Positions 40,622 to 57,598 are shown, counted from the first letter of the stretch. The stretch is 64,000 bases of DNA from Aeromonas hydrophila subsp. hydrophila ATCC 7966 (GCF_000014805.1 NC_008570.1:414501-478500), one strand, 5' to 3'. Numbers and translations are program-made. The notes: generated by a model not told the origin, from the sequence alone.

Positions 40622-41899
40622 TCAATAGTGGCCGCTGGCCTTCTTGGCGGCGGTGATCATCGGAGTGATGGTCATGCCTTGTACCACGATGGAGAACATC
40701 ACCACCGAGTAGGTCATCACCAGGATCACTTCCCGCAGGTCGACGCCGTGTTCCGGCAGCATCATGACGCCGGAGGGGAGCGCCAGCGCCATGGCCATGG
40801 CCAGACCGCCGCGCAGGCCGCCCCAGGTGAGGATCCGCACCGAGAACTTGTTGTAGCTGCGATAGCGGCGGAAGGCCATGTAGGGCAGCGACACGCTGAT
40901 GAAGCGGGCGGCGAGGCAGAGCGGTACCGCGATGACCAGCAGGATCCAGTCACGCCAGGCCAGATCCAGCAGCACCAGCGCCAGACCGATCAGCAGGAAC
41001 AGCAGGGCATTGAGGAACTGGTCCATCAACTCCCAGAAGTGATCCAGGTGATGGCTGCTCTGCTCGGAGAAGCCGGAGTGACGGGTCCAGTTGCCGATCA
41101 TGATGCCGGTCACCACCATGGCCAGGGCGCCGGAGACGCCGATCATGTTGGCGAAGGCGAAGCCGGCGGTGGGGATGCAGAGGGTCAGCAGCAGCTCCAG
41201 CGAACCATCGTCGGTGGCGCTGATCATCACGTGGGTGATGAGGCCCAGCACGGCGCCGAACAGGATGCCGCCGAGGGCCTCATGCAGGAACAGGCCGGCC
41301 ACGCTGCCGAAGGTGGGCTCGACGCCGCCGAATGCAACGGCGAACACGGTGGCGAAGATCACCAGGCCGACACCGTCGTTGAACAGCGACTCCCCTTCGA
41401 TCTGGATGGCGATCTGGGGCGGCGCCTTCATCTTCTTGACGATGGCCAGTACGGCGATGGGGTCGGTGGGGGAGATCAGGGCACCGAACAGCATGCAATA
41501 GACCAGCGGCAGCTCCCAGCCCAGCAGCTTGGCGATGAACCAGAAGCCGTAGCCGACCATGAAGGTGGAGAGCAGGGTCGCCACGATGGAGAGAATGGTG
41601 ATCTCCCACTTCTGGCTGCGCAGGGCTTTCAGATTGATCCCGAGACCGCCGGCGAACAGCAGGAAGCCCAGGATCCCCTTCAGCAGGAAATTCTGGAAGT
41701 CGATGCTCTCCATGGTCTTGACGGCCAGGGGTTCCAGATTGAACCAGCCCAGCTTACCGAACAGCACCAGCAGCGCGGAGATCAGCATGGAGCCCGCGGT
41801 GATGGCGATGGTGGTCTGGATCTTCACAACATACTGATTGGCAAAGGCGATAAAGATCGCCAACGCTGCCAGGAAGCAGAGTGTGTAGTAGACGCTCAT
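40622..41899 (-). CDS. CPA1-family Na+/H+ antiporter (NhaP type)
   Basis: Membrane protein of 425 residues with about twelve helices. The core ion-binding motifs of the NhaP group are visible: LISPTDPIAVLAIVK and ESLFNDGVGLVIF, plus the helix RILTWGGLRGGLAMAMALALP. These proteins exchange Na+ or K+ for protons at the inner membrane for pH and salt homeostasis. No C-terminal regulatory domain is present. The GAG-only ribosome site is weak. It diverges from metH. Confidence 0.9.
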   Translation of the reverse strand: MSVYYTLCFLAALAIFIAFANQYVVKIQTTIAITAGSMLISALLVLFGKLGWFNLEPLAVKTMESIDFQNFLLKGILGFLLFAGGLGINLKALRSQKWEITILSIVATLLSTFMVGYGFWFIAKLLGWELPLVYCMLFGALISPTDPIAVLAIVKKMKAPPQIAIQIEGESLFNDGVGLVIFATVFAVAFGGVEPTFGSVAGLFLHEALGGILFGAVLGLITHVMISATDDGSLELLLTLCIPTAGFAFANMIGVSGALAMVVTGIMIGNWTRHSGFSEQSSHHLDHFWELMDQFLNALLFLLIGLALVLLDLAWRDWILLVIAVPLCLAARFISVSLPYMAFRRYRSYNKFSVRILTWGGLRGGLAMAMALALPSGVMMLPEHGVDLREVILVMTYSVVMFSIVVQGMTITPMITAAKKASGHY

Positions 41900-42015
41900 A
41901 GTTATTTTTCTCTTTAGTAAACAGCAAGCACGTGTCCGGATTGAGGACGGGCATAGGGTACTCTTGGGTCACATGTTACTCATTACCTATTTATGAGTAT
42001 ATAGGTCACTGATAT

Positions 42016-42039
42016 AGACAGATAGACGGCTAGATTTCC
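42016..42039 (+). promoter_or_regulatory. Tandem MetJ-like boxes upstream of metH
   Basis: Three consecutive 8-base units, AGACAGAT, AGACGGCT and AGATTTCC, resemble the MetJ consensus AGACGTCT at 5, 7 and 5 of 8 positions. They lie 64 bases before the metH start codon. Tandem 8-mers without spacing are the known arrangement for the MetJ repressor with S-adenosylmethionine as corepressor. Confidence 0.5.
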
Positions 42040-42102
42040 ATTTGATTTGTTTGCTGTTAGGATGCTGTTTACGCAGTTGCATGGATGTAAGAGGAACGAG
42101 CG

Positions 42103-45786
<3,684 letters not shown>

Positions 45787-46025
45787 AGGGGTGGGAACCG
45801 GGTCAATCCCGATTGATCCTGGATGAATAACGGCGGCATCCTGTATTGGGGGACAGACCAGTCTGGTGCCGCCGTTTGACAAGCTAGTGACAGCGGGATG
45901 GCAGCGCAGGTTTCTGTGTGGTTTGTCTTGTTGTCAGGAGAAACAATTGGCGTTGTCTTGGCGCTGTGGCACCTTATACTCTCCCGCCCCATCCTGCCCA
46001 GGCACTGCCTTCTAGCGGAATTGTC

Positions 46026-46922
46026 ATGAAGATCGCCATTTTATCCCGTGAGCCCAACAACTACTCCACCCGCCGTCTGGTCGAGGTGGCGCAGGCGCGC
46101 GGTCATCAGGTCGAGGTGCTCGACACCCTGCGCTGTTACATGAACATCGCCTCCCACAACCCCTCCATCCACTACGAAGGACGGGAACTGGAGAGCTATG
46201 ATGCGGTGATCCCGCGCATCGGGGCCAGCATCACCTTCTACGGCACCGCCGTGCTGCGCCAGTTCGAGATGATGAACACCATGGCGCTCAACAGCTCGGT
46301 GGCCATCTCCCGCTCCCGCGACAAGCTGCGGGCCATGCAGCTGCTCTCCCGCCACGGCATCGGCCTGCCGGTGACCGGCTATGCCCACAGCACCCACGAC
46401 GTGCCCGACCTCATCACCATGGTGGGCGGTGCGCCGCTGGTGGTGAAGCTGCTGGAGGGGACCCAGGGGATCGGCGTGGTGCTGTGCGAGACCCAGAAAG
46501 CGGCCGAGAGCGTGATCGAGGCTTTCATCCAGACCAACAACAACATCCTGGTGCAGGAGTACATCCGCGAGGCCAACGGCGCCGACATCCGCTGTCTGGT
46601 GGTCAACGGCAAGGTGGTGGCCGCCATGCGCCGCCAGGCCCAGCCGGGGGAGTTTCGCTCCAACCTGCATCGGGGCGGCACTGCCGAGGCGATCAAGATA
46701 AGCCCGGAAGAGCGGGCCACCGCGGTGCAGGCCGCCAAGATCATGGGGCTGGACGTGGCCGGGGTGGATATCCTGCGCAGTGCCCGCGGTCCGCTGGTGC
46801 TGGAGGTGAACTCCTCCCCCGGCCTGCAAGGGGTGGAAGCTGCCTCCGGCAAGGACGTGGCGGGCAAGATCATCGAGTTTCTCGAGCTCAAGGCGAGTCG
46901 CAAGCACAAGCCGGCGGAGTGA
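46026..46922 (+). CDS. rimK: Glutamate ligase RimK
   Basis: ATP-grasp protein of 298 residues that adds glutamates to the C terminus of ribosomal protein S6 and makes poly-alpha-glutamate. ATP-grasp features are visible in [34 protein letters not shown] and [14 protein letters not shown]. The start at ATG 46026 begins [14 protein letters not shown]; the longer frame from 45918 is upstream DNA. Separated from metH by about 240 bases and followed by a terminator. Confidence 0.95.
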
Positions 46923-46949
46923 CGCCGGGCTTGCCGCCACTCCATCACA

Positions 46950-46976
46950 CAGGGCGCCTTCGGGCGCCCTGTTGTT
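46950..46976 (+). terminator. Terminator of rimK
   Basis: CAGGGCGCC-TTCG-GGCGCCCTG followed by TTGTTTTT, 28 bases after the rimK stop codon. Confidence 0.9.
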
Positions 46977-47310
46977 TTTGGGCTCATTGCTCGGCTGGGC
47001 GGGTGGCTTGAACCTGCGGGTGCCGCGAACGGCAAGGCCGGTAACAAATGACGCTGGTTGTGGCGTTATCATCTGTTGCAAAATTGCACCACACCAATAT
47101 CAAACACCATTGCTTAATTATTTTCTGGATGAAGTGACTGGATTGCCGTGCCGCACTTGCCTCCAGTTGGCACAAACGCTCTACTTGTCGCCCTTCGCAG
47201 GTCGCGAAACATAAAAATTTAATAAAACTATCTGCGGATTTTTTGCACGAATAAACCATTCGTGCCGACTTCCGTCATGATTTGACATTGTCATAGGCAG
47301 ATTACGCAGC
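46977..47310. other. Non-coding leader region of brnQ
   Basis: About 330 bases with no supported gene. The last 230 bases are AT-rich, fitting a regulated promoter for brnQ; I could not identify a specific operator by eye. Confidence 0.4.
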
Positions 47311-48645
47311 ATGAATAACCAAAAATTAACATCCAGAGACATAGTCGCGTTGGGCTTCATGACCTTCGCGCTCTTCGTCGGTGCCGGCAACATCATCTTC
47401 CCGCCCATGGTGGGGTTGCAGGCCGGTGAACAGGTGTGGGGCGCCGCCGCCGGCTTCCTGCTGACGGCAGTCGGCCTGCCGGTGCTCACCGTGGTGGCGC
47501 TGGCCAAGGTCGGGGGTGGTGTGGATGCCCTGAGTGCGCCCATCGGCCGCAAGGCCGGGTTGCTGCTGGCCACCGTCTGCTATCTGGCCGTGGGGCCGCT
47601 GTTTGCCACCCCGCGTACGGCGACCGTCTCCTACGAGGTGGGGCTGGCGCCGCTGTTTGGCGACGATGGCTCGGCCCTGCTGATCTACAGCCTGGTCTAC
47701 TTCAGCCTGGTGATCGGCATCTCCCTCTATCCTGGCCGGCTGCTCGACACCGTGGGCCACGTGCTGGCGCCGATCAAGATCCTGGCGCTGGCGGCGCTGG
47801 GTCTCGCCGTTCTGCTGTGGCCTGCCGGTTCTGCCATCCCTGCCGTCGAAAGCTACCAGCATCAGCCTTTCTCCAACGGTTTCGTCAATGGCTACCTCAC
47901 CATGGACACCCTGGGTGCCATGGTGTTTGGCATCGTCATCGTCAATGCGGCCCGCTCGCGCGGGGTGAGCAGCGCCAAGTTGCTGACCCGTTATACCGTA
48001 CTGGCCGGCCTTATCGCCGGGATGGGCTTGACGCTGGTCTACCTCAGCCTGTTCCGCCTGGGCTCGGTGAGCGGTGAACTGGTACCCCATGCCCAGAATG
48101 GCGCCGAGATCCTGCATGCCTACGTTCAGCACACCTTCGGCAACATGGGCAGCGGCTTCCTGGCACTGCTTATCTTCATCGCCTGTCTGGTGACGGCCGT
48201 CGGCCTGACCTGTGCCTGCGCCGAGTTCTTCGCCCAGTACCTGCCGCTCTCCTACCGCACCCTGGTGCTGCTGCTGGGCGGCTTCTCCATGCTGGTTTCG
48301 AACCTGGGGCTGAGCCACCTGATCCAGCTCTCGGTGCCGGTGCTGACCGCCATCTATCCTCCCTGCATCGTGCTGGTGGTGCTGAGCTTCACCCTGCGCT
48401 GGTGGGGCAACGGCACCCGGGTGGTGGGGCCTGTCATGCTGATCAGCCTGCTGTTCGGCCTGATCGACGGGCTCAAGGCCTCGGCCCTTGCCGGCCTGCT
48501 GCCGGCCTGGAGCCTTGCCCTGCCCCTGAACGAGCAGGGGCTGGCCTGGCTGCCGCCCTCGCTGTGTGCCCTGCTGCTGGCGGCCCTCTGGGATCGCCTG
48601 CAGGGTCGTCCACAGGTGGCGTCTGTCAGCAAGAGCGCGGCCTGA
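47311..48645 (+). CDS. brnQ: Branched-chain amino acid carrier BrnQ
   Basis: LIVCS family transporter of 444 residues with twelve helices. The N terminus [30 protein letters not shown] is the family hallmark (sodium-binding first helix). It imports leucine, isoleucine and valine with Na+. Monocistronic and followed by two hairpin terminators. The upstream 330 bases are non-coding. Confidence 0.95.
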   Translation: MNNQKLTSRDIVALGFMTFALFVGAGNIIFPPMVGLQAGEQVWGAAAGFLLTAVGLPVLTVVALAKVGGGVDALSAPIGRKAGLLLATVCYLAVGPLFATPRTATVSYEVGLAPLFGDDGSALLIYSLVYFSLVIGISLYPGRLLDTVGHVLAPIKILALAALGLAVLLWPAGSAIPAVESYQHQPFSNGFVNGYLTMDTLGAMVFGIVIVNAARSRGVSSAKLLTRYTVLAGLIAGMGLTLVYLSLFRLGSVSGELVPHAQNGAEILHAYVQHTFGNMGSGFLALLIFIACLVTAVGLTCACAEFFAQYLPLSYRTLVLLLGGFSMLVSNLGLSHLIQLSVPVLTAIYPPCIVLVVLSFTLRWWGNGTRVVGPVMLISLLFGLIDGLKASALAGLLPAWSLALPLNEQGLAWLPPSLCALLLAALWDRLQGRPQVASVSKSAA

Positions 48646-48649
48646 ATGC

Positions 48650-48673
48650 AAAACCGGCCTTTTGGCCGGTTTT
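48650..48673 (+). terminator. First terminator after brnQ
   Basis: AAAACCGGCC-TTTT-GGCCGGTTTT, immediately after the brnQ stop. Confidence 0.88.
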
Positions 48674-48689
48674 GGTGGTTGAAACAATG

Positions 48690-48721
48690 AACAAGGCGCC
48701 CTCGGGCGCCTTGTTGTTTTT
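48690..48721. terminator. Second hairpin between brnQ and the sensor kinase
   Basis: AACAAGGCGCC-CTCG-GGCGCCTTGTT then GTTTTT. The T run overlaps the stop of the convergent kinase gene, so the hairpin ends both transcripts. Confidence 0.85.
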
Positions 48722-49931
48722 ACTCCCGCATCGCCAGTCTGGCACTGAAGATGCCGCCCTCCAGCCGGGTCTCTATCTGCCAGCCCAGCTTCTCGCAGAT
48801 GCGCTGGATGATGGTGAGGCCGCAGCCGTAACCGAGGATCTGGTCCGGCGCGGCGGCGGTGGGGTTGCTGATGGTGAGCACGGGGCCGGCCAGCTCGATG
48901 TCGATGTGTCCCTCGGCGTAGCTGAGGGCATTCTTCAGCAGGTTGCCGAGCGCAATGGCGAGCAGGGAGAGGGGGGCCAGCGCCTCGCTCTCATCGTCCA
49001 GCTGCAACCGGATATCCAGCTCCTCCCGCTGCAGCAGCGGGGCGAGGCGGGCCAGCTCCTGGCGAATGAGCGGCGCCACCTGCTGGGGCGGGCGCTCTAC
49101 CGGCTCCTTGCGGCCCAGCAGCAGAAAGGTCTCGGTGAGCAGCGCCATCTCGTCGGCGGCGGCGCGGATGCGGGTGGTGGCACGAGCGGCTGGCGCGGGC
49201 AGATCGCTCACCTTGCCGAGCAGGGCGGCCGAGCCCTGGATCACCATGTTGGGGGTGCGCAGCTCGTGGCTGGCGAAGCGGCTGAACTCCTGCTCGCGGG
49301 CAAACACGGCAGCCACCTCCTGCTTGCCGGCCAGCAGTGCCAGCTCGATGTCTCTGAGCTCTTGCCAGGGGGCGTCGGGCACGAAGTCCGCCTGATCCGG
49401 GGTGAGGTGGGCGACCCGCTGCTGCAGTCGCTGCAGCGGCCGGGTGATGTGGCGCACCAGCCAGATGCCGAAGCCGATGCAGCCGAGCAGCAGGACCAGC
49501 CCGATCAGCCGGGTCGCCAGGTGCAGCTGATCCTCGTAAGGATCCAGGTAGTCGTCGGCGTCGTCGTTGAACACCAGGTAGAGCAGCCCCTCACCGGACG
49601 GATGGGGCCGCACCAGGAAGTGCTTGTCCTCGTCCCCCAGCACGTGTTCGTAGAAGCCCGGACTCTGGTAGGGCTTGAGCCATACCGGCAGGCGGCCGGC
49701 CTCGGTCCAGTAGCTGGAGAACTGGCGCGGGCTGGGGGCGGGGGCCGCCATGCCGAGCCGCAGCCAGTCGTCGCTGTAGCGGGTCACCTCGGCCTCCAGC
49801 CAGTGGCGCAGGCTGAGCTCCTCCATCTTGTCCTCGGCCACCACCATCAGCAGGCTGATGATGACCAGCAGCAGCAGGCCGGCGCCACTCAGGGTGAGGA
49901 TCAGGCGACGGCGCAGGCTGGGCAGGCTCAT
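48720..49931 (-). CDS. Sensor histidine kinase
   Basis: Membrane kinase of 403 residues. Two membrane helices (ILTLSGAGLLLLVIISLLMVV and about LIGLVLLLGCIGFGIWL) enclose a periplasmic sensor domain of about 120 residues rich in acidic and aromatic residues. HAMP follows, then HisKA with the phospho-His in FASHELRTPN and a HATPase with a shortened G box (GYGCGLTIIQRI). It pairs with the OmpR-type regulator 43 bases upstream. Signal unknown. The stop codon lies inside the convergent terminator. Confidence 0.9.
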   Translation of the reverse strand: MSLPSLRRRLILTLSGAGLLLLVIISLLMVVAEDKMEELSLRHWLEAEVTRYSDDWLRLGMAAPAPSPRQFSSYWTEAGRLPVWLKPYQSPGFYEHVLGDEDKHFLVRPHPSGEGLLYLVFNDDADDYLDPYEDQLHLATRLIGLVLLLGCIGFGIWLVRHITRPLQRLQQRVAHLTPDQADFVPDAPWQELRDIELALLAGKQEVAAVFAREQEFSRFASHELRTPNMVIQGSAALLGKVSDLPAPAARATTRIRAAADEMALLTETFLLLGRKEPVERPPQQVAPLIRQELARLAPLLQREELDIRLQLDDESEALAPLSLLAIALGNLLKNALSYAEGHIDIELAGPVLTISNPTAAAPDQILGYGCGLTIIQRICEKLGWQIETRLEGGIFSARLAMRE

Positions 49932-49974
49932 GATGGCCTCCCTGCGGGCCGAGTCAGGTAGCGCTGGCGGCTCA

Positions 49975-50643
49975 TCATGGGGTCACCAGCCGATAGCCCT
50001 GACCGTGCAGGGTTTCCAGCATGGGAGTGGGGAAGGGCTTGTCGAGGGCATTGCGCAGGGCATAGATGTGGCTGCGCAGGGCATCGGAGTCGGGCTCCTC
50101 GTCGCCCCAGACGGTGTCGAGCACCTCCTGGCGAGTGACCAGGGCGGGGGCCCGACGGGCCAGCAGGGTGAGGATCTGGAACGGGATCTTGCCGAGCTTG
50201 AGTTCGACCCCGGCCCGGGTGGCGCGGCCGCTGGCAGGATCCAGGGTCAGCTCGCCCACGCACAGCGCCCCCATGTCGCTGCGCGGGCCGCGCAGGGCCA
50301 GCGCCTGCAGCCGCACTTCCAGCTCCTCCATGGCGAACGGCTTGACCAGATAGTCGTCACCGCCGGCCTTGAAGCCTGCCAGCTTGTCGTCCAGGCTGTC
50401 GCGGGCGGTGAGAAACAGCACTGGGGTCGGGATCCCCTGCTCCCGCAGACGGGCCACCGTGCTGAGGCCGTCGAGGCGCGGCATCATGACGTCCATGATG
50501 ATGACGTCGAAGCGCTGCTCGGCCAGCAACTGCAGGGCGGCCTGGCCGTGGTAGGCGCAGTCCAGCCGGTGACCCGCCAGCTCCAGATAATCCATGATGG
50601 TTTCCGCGACCTGGGGATTGTCTTCCACCACCAGTATTTTCAT
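49975..50643 (-). CDS. OmpR/PhoB-family response regulator
   Basis: Regulator of 222 residues. The receiver has ILVVEDNP, phospho-Asp 51 in VIIMDVMMPRLDG and the Lys in YLVKPF. The winged-helix output domain is normal (LVTRQEVLDTVWGDEEPDSDALRSHIYALR). AGGAGA before ATG 50643 sets the start; the open frame continues far upstream without one. It diverges from two small secreted protein genes across only 90 bases, so those are likely targets. Confidence 0.92.
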   Translation of the reverse strand: MKILVVEDNPQVAETIMDYLELAGHRLDCAYHGQAALQLLAEQRFDVIIMDVMMPRLDGLSTVARLREQGIPTPVLFLTARDSLDDKLAGFKAGGDDYLVKPFAMEELEVRLQALALRGPRSDMGALCVGELTLDPASGRATRAGVELKLGKIPFQILTLLARRAPALVTRQEVLDTVWGDEEPDSDALRSHIYALRNALDKPFPTPMLETLHGQGYRLVTP

Positions 50644-50733
50644 GCTTTGATCTCCTGGTCTTGACCGGCATTTCACGGTCATCTCACACCGGATAAGGCA
50701 TCCTGTGTGGCAGTGTAACCCCGAGGATCCCCG

Positions 50734-51150
50734 ATGAAGAAGTCTCTCTGCACTCTCCTGCTGCTGATCTTGCTGCCACTTGGCGCTGCGCAGTCGGCGG
50801 AGTTCAAATTGACCGGCCGCACCACCTGGCAGCTGGGCCAGCTGATGGTCAACGGCATCCCCTTTGTGCTCGATGAGCAGACCCGCTTCAAGGACGGGCT
50901 GAGAGAGGACGATCTCGGCGGTACCTGGGTTGACCTGGAAGGGGTGGTCGAGGGCGAGCTGCGGCTGATCCGGGAGGTCGAGAAGCTGGAGGAGGATGAC
51001 GAGATGGATCTGGAAGGGCCGGTGGAGCAGGGGCGGATCTGGGGTTATGTCACTTCGGACGACAGCCTGGCCCCGTTCGAAGGACGCTGGCTGGAGCTGG
51101 AGTGCAAGTTTGACGGCATGCGCCTGAGCCGCTGCCGCGAGGATGACTGA
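50734..51150 (+). CDS. Small exported protein next to a two-component system
   Basis: Protein of 138 residues with a clear signal peptide (MKKSLCTLLLLILLPLGAAQSA) and no membrane anchor. The mature part has a repeated strand pattern (VNGIPFVLDEQTRF, TWVDLEGVV, EGRWLELECKFDG) like small beta-barrel periplasmic domains such as DUF5666, but I cannot assign a family firmly. It is very acidic in the middle (EKLEEDDEMDLEG), which could suit cation binding. Divergent from the response regulator. Confidence 0.75.
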   Translation: MKKSLCTLLLLILLPLGAAQSAEFKLTGRTTWQLGQLMVNGIPFVLDEQTRFKDGLREDDLGGTWVDLEGVVEGELRLIREVEKLEEDDEMDLEGPVEQGRIWGYVTSDDSLAPFEGRWLELECKFDGMRLSRCREDD

Positions 51151-51190
51151 GCCAGGCCGGCGGGGCGCTGGCGGAAAAATGGTACAGCTG

Positions 51191-51232
51191 GGTCCATAGT
51201 TAAACCTCGCACGGTTTGACCATGGGCCTTTT
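51191..51232 (+). terminator. Hairpin with T run just before the next start codon
   Basis: GGTCCATAGTTAAACC (51191-51206), a 6-base loop and GGTTTGACCATGGGCC (51213-51228) form a long, slightly imperfect stem followed by TTTT. The next gene starts only 3 bases after the T run. It could be an attenuator or a structure that controls translation of that gene. Confidence 0.6.
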
Positions 51233-51235
51233 GCT

Positions 51236-51715
51236 ATGACACGCACTTCCCTCCTGCTGCTGACACTGCCGCTCTGCGCTCTGGCCGCCGATGGCGAGCT
51301 CTGGCTGGTGGAGCTGGAACACAACGATGGCCTGCGCTTGCAGTTTCAGGGCGCCGAACTCGAACTCGGCAACGCCGCGCTGAGCGGGGTGGCAGGCAAC
51401 GATGAGCTCAGACCCGGCATGCGTCTGGCCATCCTCAGTCGTGACGGGGTCGCCGAGCGGATCGGCATGGCCGACGCCATCGCCGGATTCTTGCCGACCA
51501 GCCAGTGGCGCCGGGCCGAAGCCTCGCTGCTGGCCGTCACGGGCCGCGCCCTGCGGCTGCAGGGGCTCGGCGTGCTGGCCTTCGATGACGATACCCGCTG
51601 GCTAAACGGCAGCCCGGCCGACCTGCAACCAGGCCGCAAGCTGGTGCTCAGTCGTAATGAGCAGGGCTGCCTGACCGAAATCCTGATCGCCAATCCGGAA
51701 GATGAACCAGAATAA
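51236..51715 (+). CDS. Second small exported protein
   Basis: Protein of 159 residues starting with a signal peptide (MTRTSLLLLTLPLCALAA). The mature chain is strand-rich with paired motifs (LRLQFQGAELELGN and LRLQGLGVLAFDDDTRWLNG), again resembling DUF5666-type barrels, with no confident family. No Shine-Dalgarno is visible: the position is occupied by the end of a hairpin and T run. It follows the first exported protein by 85 bases and is likely part of the same response. Confidence 0.7.
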   Translation: MTRTSLLLLTLPLCALAADGELWLVELEHNDGLRLQFQGAELELGNAALSGVAGNDELRPGMRLAILSRDGVAERIGMADAIAGFLPTSQWRRAEASLLAVTGRALRLQGLGVLAFDDDTRWLNGSPADLQPGRKLVLSRNEQGCLTEILIANPEDEPE

Positions 51716-52009
51716 TAACCGTGTCATCCCATGACTTAATATATATTTTGCTAAATTAGAAATATCTTTTTATCTATATTAAAAAAATGATTAAGTGATG
51801 AATGAAATAATGAAGTAAACGCTCTGATATTATTTTCGTTAATATTGAAAGCCCTCAACTTATTATTTTATTAATATTATACATGCATTGAAATGTGGTC
51901 TGGATCGCATATTGAAGCCAATGTGACTGATATTGTCGTACTCACATGTCACCTGCTGATATATAAGCGCTGGTGAATGTATGTCAATGTTCAATATATT
52001 GGGGTTGCT
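51716..52009. other. AT-rich upstream region of aerolysin
   Basis: Nearly 300 bases of strongly AT-rich DNA without a gene, in sharp contrast to the GC-rich surroundings. This is typical of silenced (H-NS-bound) virulence promoters. A TATATA near 51958 could be part of a -10 element; no -35 is assigned. Confidence 0.5.
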
Positions 52010-53491
52010 ATGCAAAAACTAAAAATAACTGGCTTGTCATTGATCATATCCGGCCTGCTGATGGCACAGGCTCACGCGGCAGAGCCCGTCTATCCAGACC
52101 AGCTGCGCCTGTTCTCACTGGGCCAGGAGGTCTGTGGCGACAAGTATCGTCCTATTACTAGAGAAGAAGCCCAGAGCGTTAAAAGCAATATTGTCAATAT
52201 GATGGGGCAGTGGCAAATAAGCGGCCTGGCCAATGGCTGGGTAATAATGGGGCCGGGTTATAACGGTGAAATAAAACCAGGGACAGCGTCCAATACCTGG
52301 TGTTATCCGACCAATCCTGTTACCGGTGAAATACCAACGCTGTCTGCCCTGGATATTCCAGATGGTGACGAAGTCGATGTGCAGTGGCGACTGGTACACG
52401 ACAGTGCGAATTTCATCAAGCCAACCAGCTATCTGGCGCATTATCTCGGTTATGCCTGGGTGGGTGGCAATCACAGCCAATATGTCGGTGAAGACATGGA
52501 CGTGACCCGTGATGGCGATGGCTGGGTGATCCGTGGCAACAATGACGGCGGTTGCGAGGGGTATCGTTGTGGCGAGAAGACGGCCATCAAGGTCAGCAAC
52601 TTTGCATACAACCTGGACCCTGACAGTTTCAAACATGGTGACGTGACCCAGTCTGATCGCCAGCTGGTCAAGACGGTGGTGGGCTGGGCGATCAACGACA
52701 GCGACACCCCGCAATCCGGTTATGATGTCACCCTACGTTACGATACTGCCACCAACTGGTCCAAGACCAATACCTATGGCCTGAGCGAGAAGGTGACCAC
52801 CAAGAACAAGTTCAAGTGGCCACTGGTAGGAGAAACCGAACTCTCCATCGAGATTGCGGCCAACCAGTCCTGGGCATCCCAGAACGGGGGCTCTACCACC
52901 ACCTCCCTGTCGCAATCCGTGCGGCCAACTGTGCCGGCCCGCTCCAAGATCCCGGTGAAGATCGAGCTCTACAAGGCTGACATCTCCTATCCCTATGAAT
53001 TCAAGGCCGATGTCAGCTATGACCTGACGCTGAGTGGCTTCCTGCGCTGGGGCGGCAATGCCTGGTATACCCATCCGGACAACCGCCCGAACTGGAACCA
53101 CACCTTCGTCATCGGGCCGTACAAGGACAAGGCGAGCAGCATTCGTTACCAGTGGGACAAGCGTTACATCCCGGGTGAAGTGAAGTGGTGGGACTGGAAC
53201 TGGACCATCCAGCAGAACGGCCTGTCTACCATGCAGAACAACCTGGCCAGAGTGCTACGCCCGGTGCGGGCGGGGATCACCGGCGATTTCAGTGCCGAGA
53301 GCCAGTTTGCCGGCAACATCGAGATCGGTGCTCCGGTGCCGCTCGCGGCAGACAGCAAGGTGCGTCGTACCCGCAGCGTGGATGGCGCTGGGCAGGGTCT
53401 GAGGCTGGAGATTCCGCTCGATGCGCAAGAGCTCTCCGGGCTTGGCTTCAGCAACGTCAGCCTGAGTGTGACGCCAGCTGCCAATCAATAA
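52010..53491 (+). CDS. aerA: Proaerolysin, pore-forming cytotoxin
   Basis: Protoxin of 493 residues whose sequence follows A. hydrophila aerolysin end to end. Signal peptide MQKLKITGLSLIISGLLMAQAHA is cut before AEPVYPDQ. Cysteines in EVCGDKY/NTWCYP and GGCEGYRCGE form the two known disulphides. Domain 1 and the GPI-glycan-binding region are complete, and the activation loop near KVRRTRSVDGAG holds the protease site that removes the C-terminal peptide. It is secreted by the type II system, activated by furin or gut proteases, and forms heptameric pores. The ribosome site is GGGG at 52001-52004. Base composition is lower in GC than neighbours. Confidence 0.97.
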   Translation: MQKLKITGLSLIISGLLMAQAHAAEPVYPDQLRLFSLGQEVCGDKYRPITREEAQSVKSNIVNMMGQWQISGLANGWVIMGPGYNGEIKPGTASNTWCYPTNPVTGEIPTLSALDIPDGDEVDVQWRLVHDSANFIKPTSYLAHYLGYAWVGGNHSQYVGEDMDVTRDGDGWVIRGNNDGGCEGYRCGEKTAIKVSNFAYNLDPDSFKHGDVTQSDRQLVKTVVGWAINDSDTPQSGYDVTLRYDTATNWSKTNTYGLSEKVTTKNKFKWPLVGETELSIEIAANQSWASQNGGSTTTSLSQSVRPTVPARSKIPVKIELYKADISYPYEFKADVSYDLTLSGFLRWGGNAWYTHPDNRPNWNHTFVIGPYKDKASSIRYQWDKRYIPGEVKWWDWNWTIQQNGLSTMQNNLARVLRPVRAGITGDFSAESQFAGNIEIGAPVPLAADSKVRRTRSVDGAGQGLRLEIPLDAQELSGLGFSNVSLSVTPAANQ

Positions 53492-53513
53492 CGACTGCGT
53501 GTTGTGGTAATAG

Positions 53514-53540
53514 AACCGGGCCTCTGGCCCGGTTGTTGTT
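53514..53540 (+). terminator. Terminator of aerA
   Basis: AACCGGGCC-TCT-GGCCCGGTT followed by GTTGTTTG, 22 bases after the stop codon. Confidence 0.87.
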
Positions 53541-53601
53541 TGTACTGGTCAGGCTTGTTAAAGGCTTGTACTTTCCATTTCCCCACTTATACTGGCGCCA
53601 T

Positions 53602-53698
53602 CTTGTCGGAGTGCTGACCGTCGAACGACGCTAAGCTGAGACCGTTAATTCGGGATCCGTGGAACCTGATCAGGTTAAGACCTGCGAAGGGAAACAAG
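53602..53698 (+). promoter_or_regulatory. TPP (THI-box) riboswitch of the thi operon
   Basis: The core carries the recognisable THI-box segments CTGAGA (near 53635), GAACCTGATCAGGTTAAGAC (53662-53681) and GCGAAGGGAA, closed by a P1 stem CTTGT (53602-53606) with ACAAG (53694-53698). Thiamine pyrophosphate binding would repress the downstream thiC-thiDE-thiF-thiS-thiG-thiH genes. No terminator with a T run follows; control is more likely by Rho or translation. Confidence 0.93.

Positions 53699-57587
<3,889 letters not shown>

Positions 57588-57598
<11 letters not shown>

Noticed and set aside
41900..42102. Possible cobalamin riboswitch before metH
   Set aside because: The leader is too short and lacks the B12-box; MetJ-like boxes are a better explanation.
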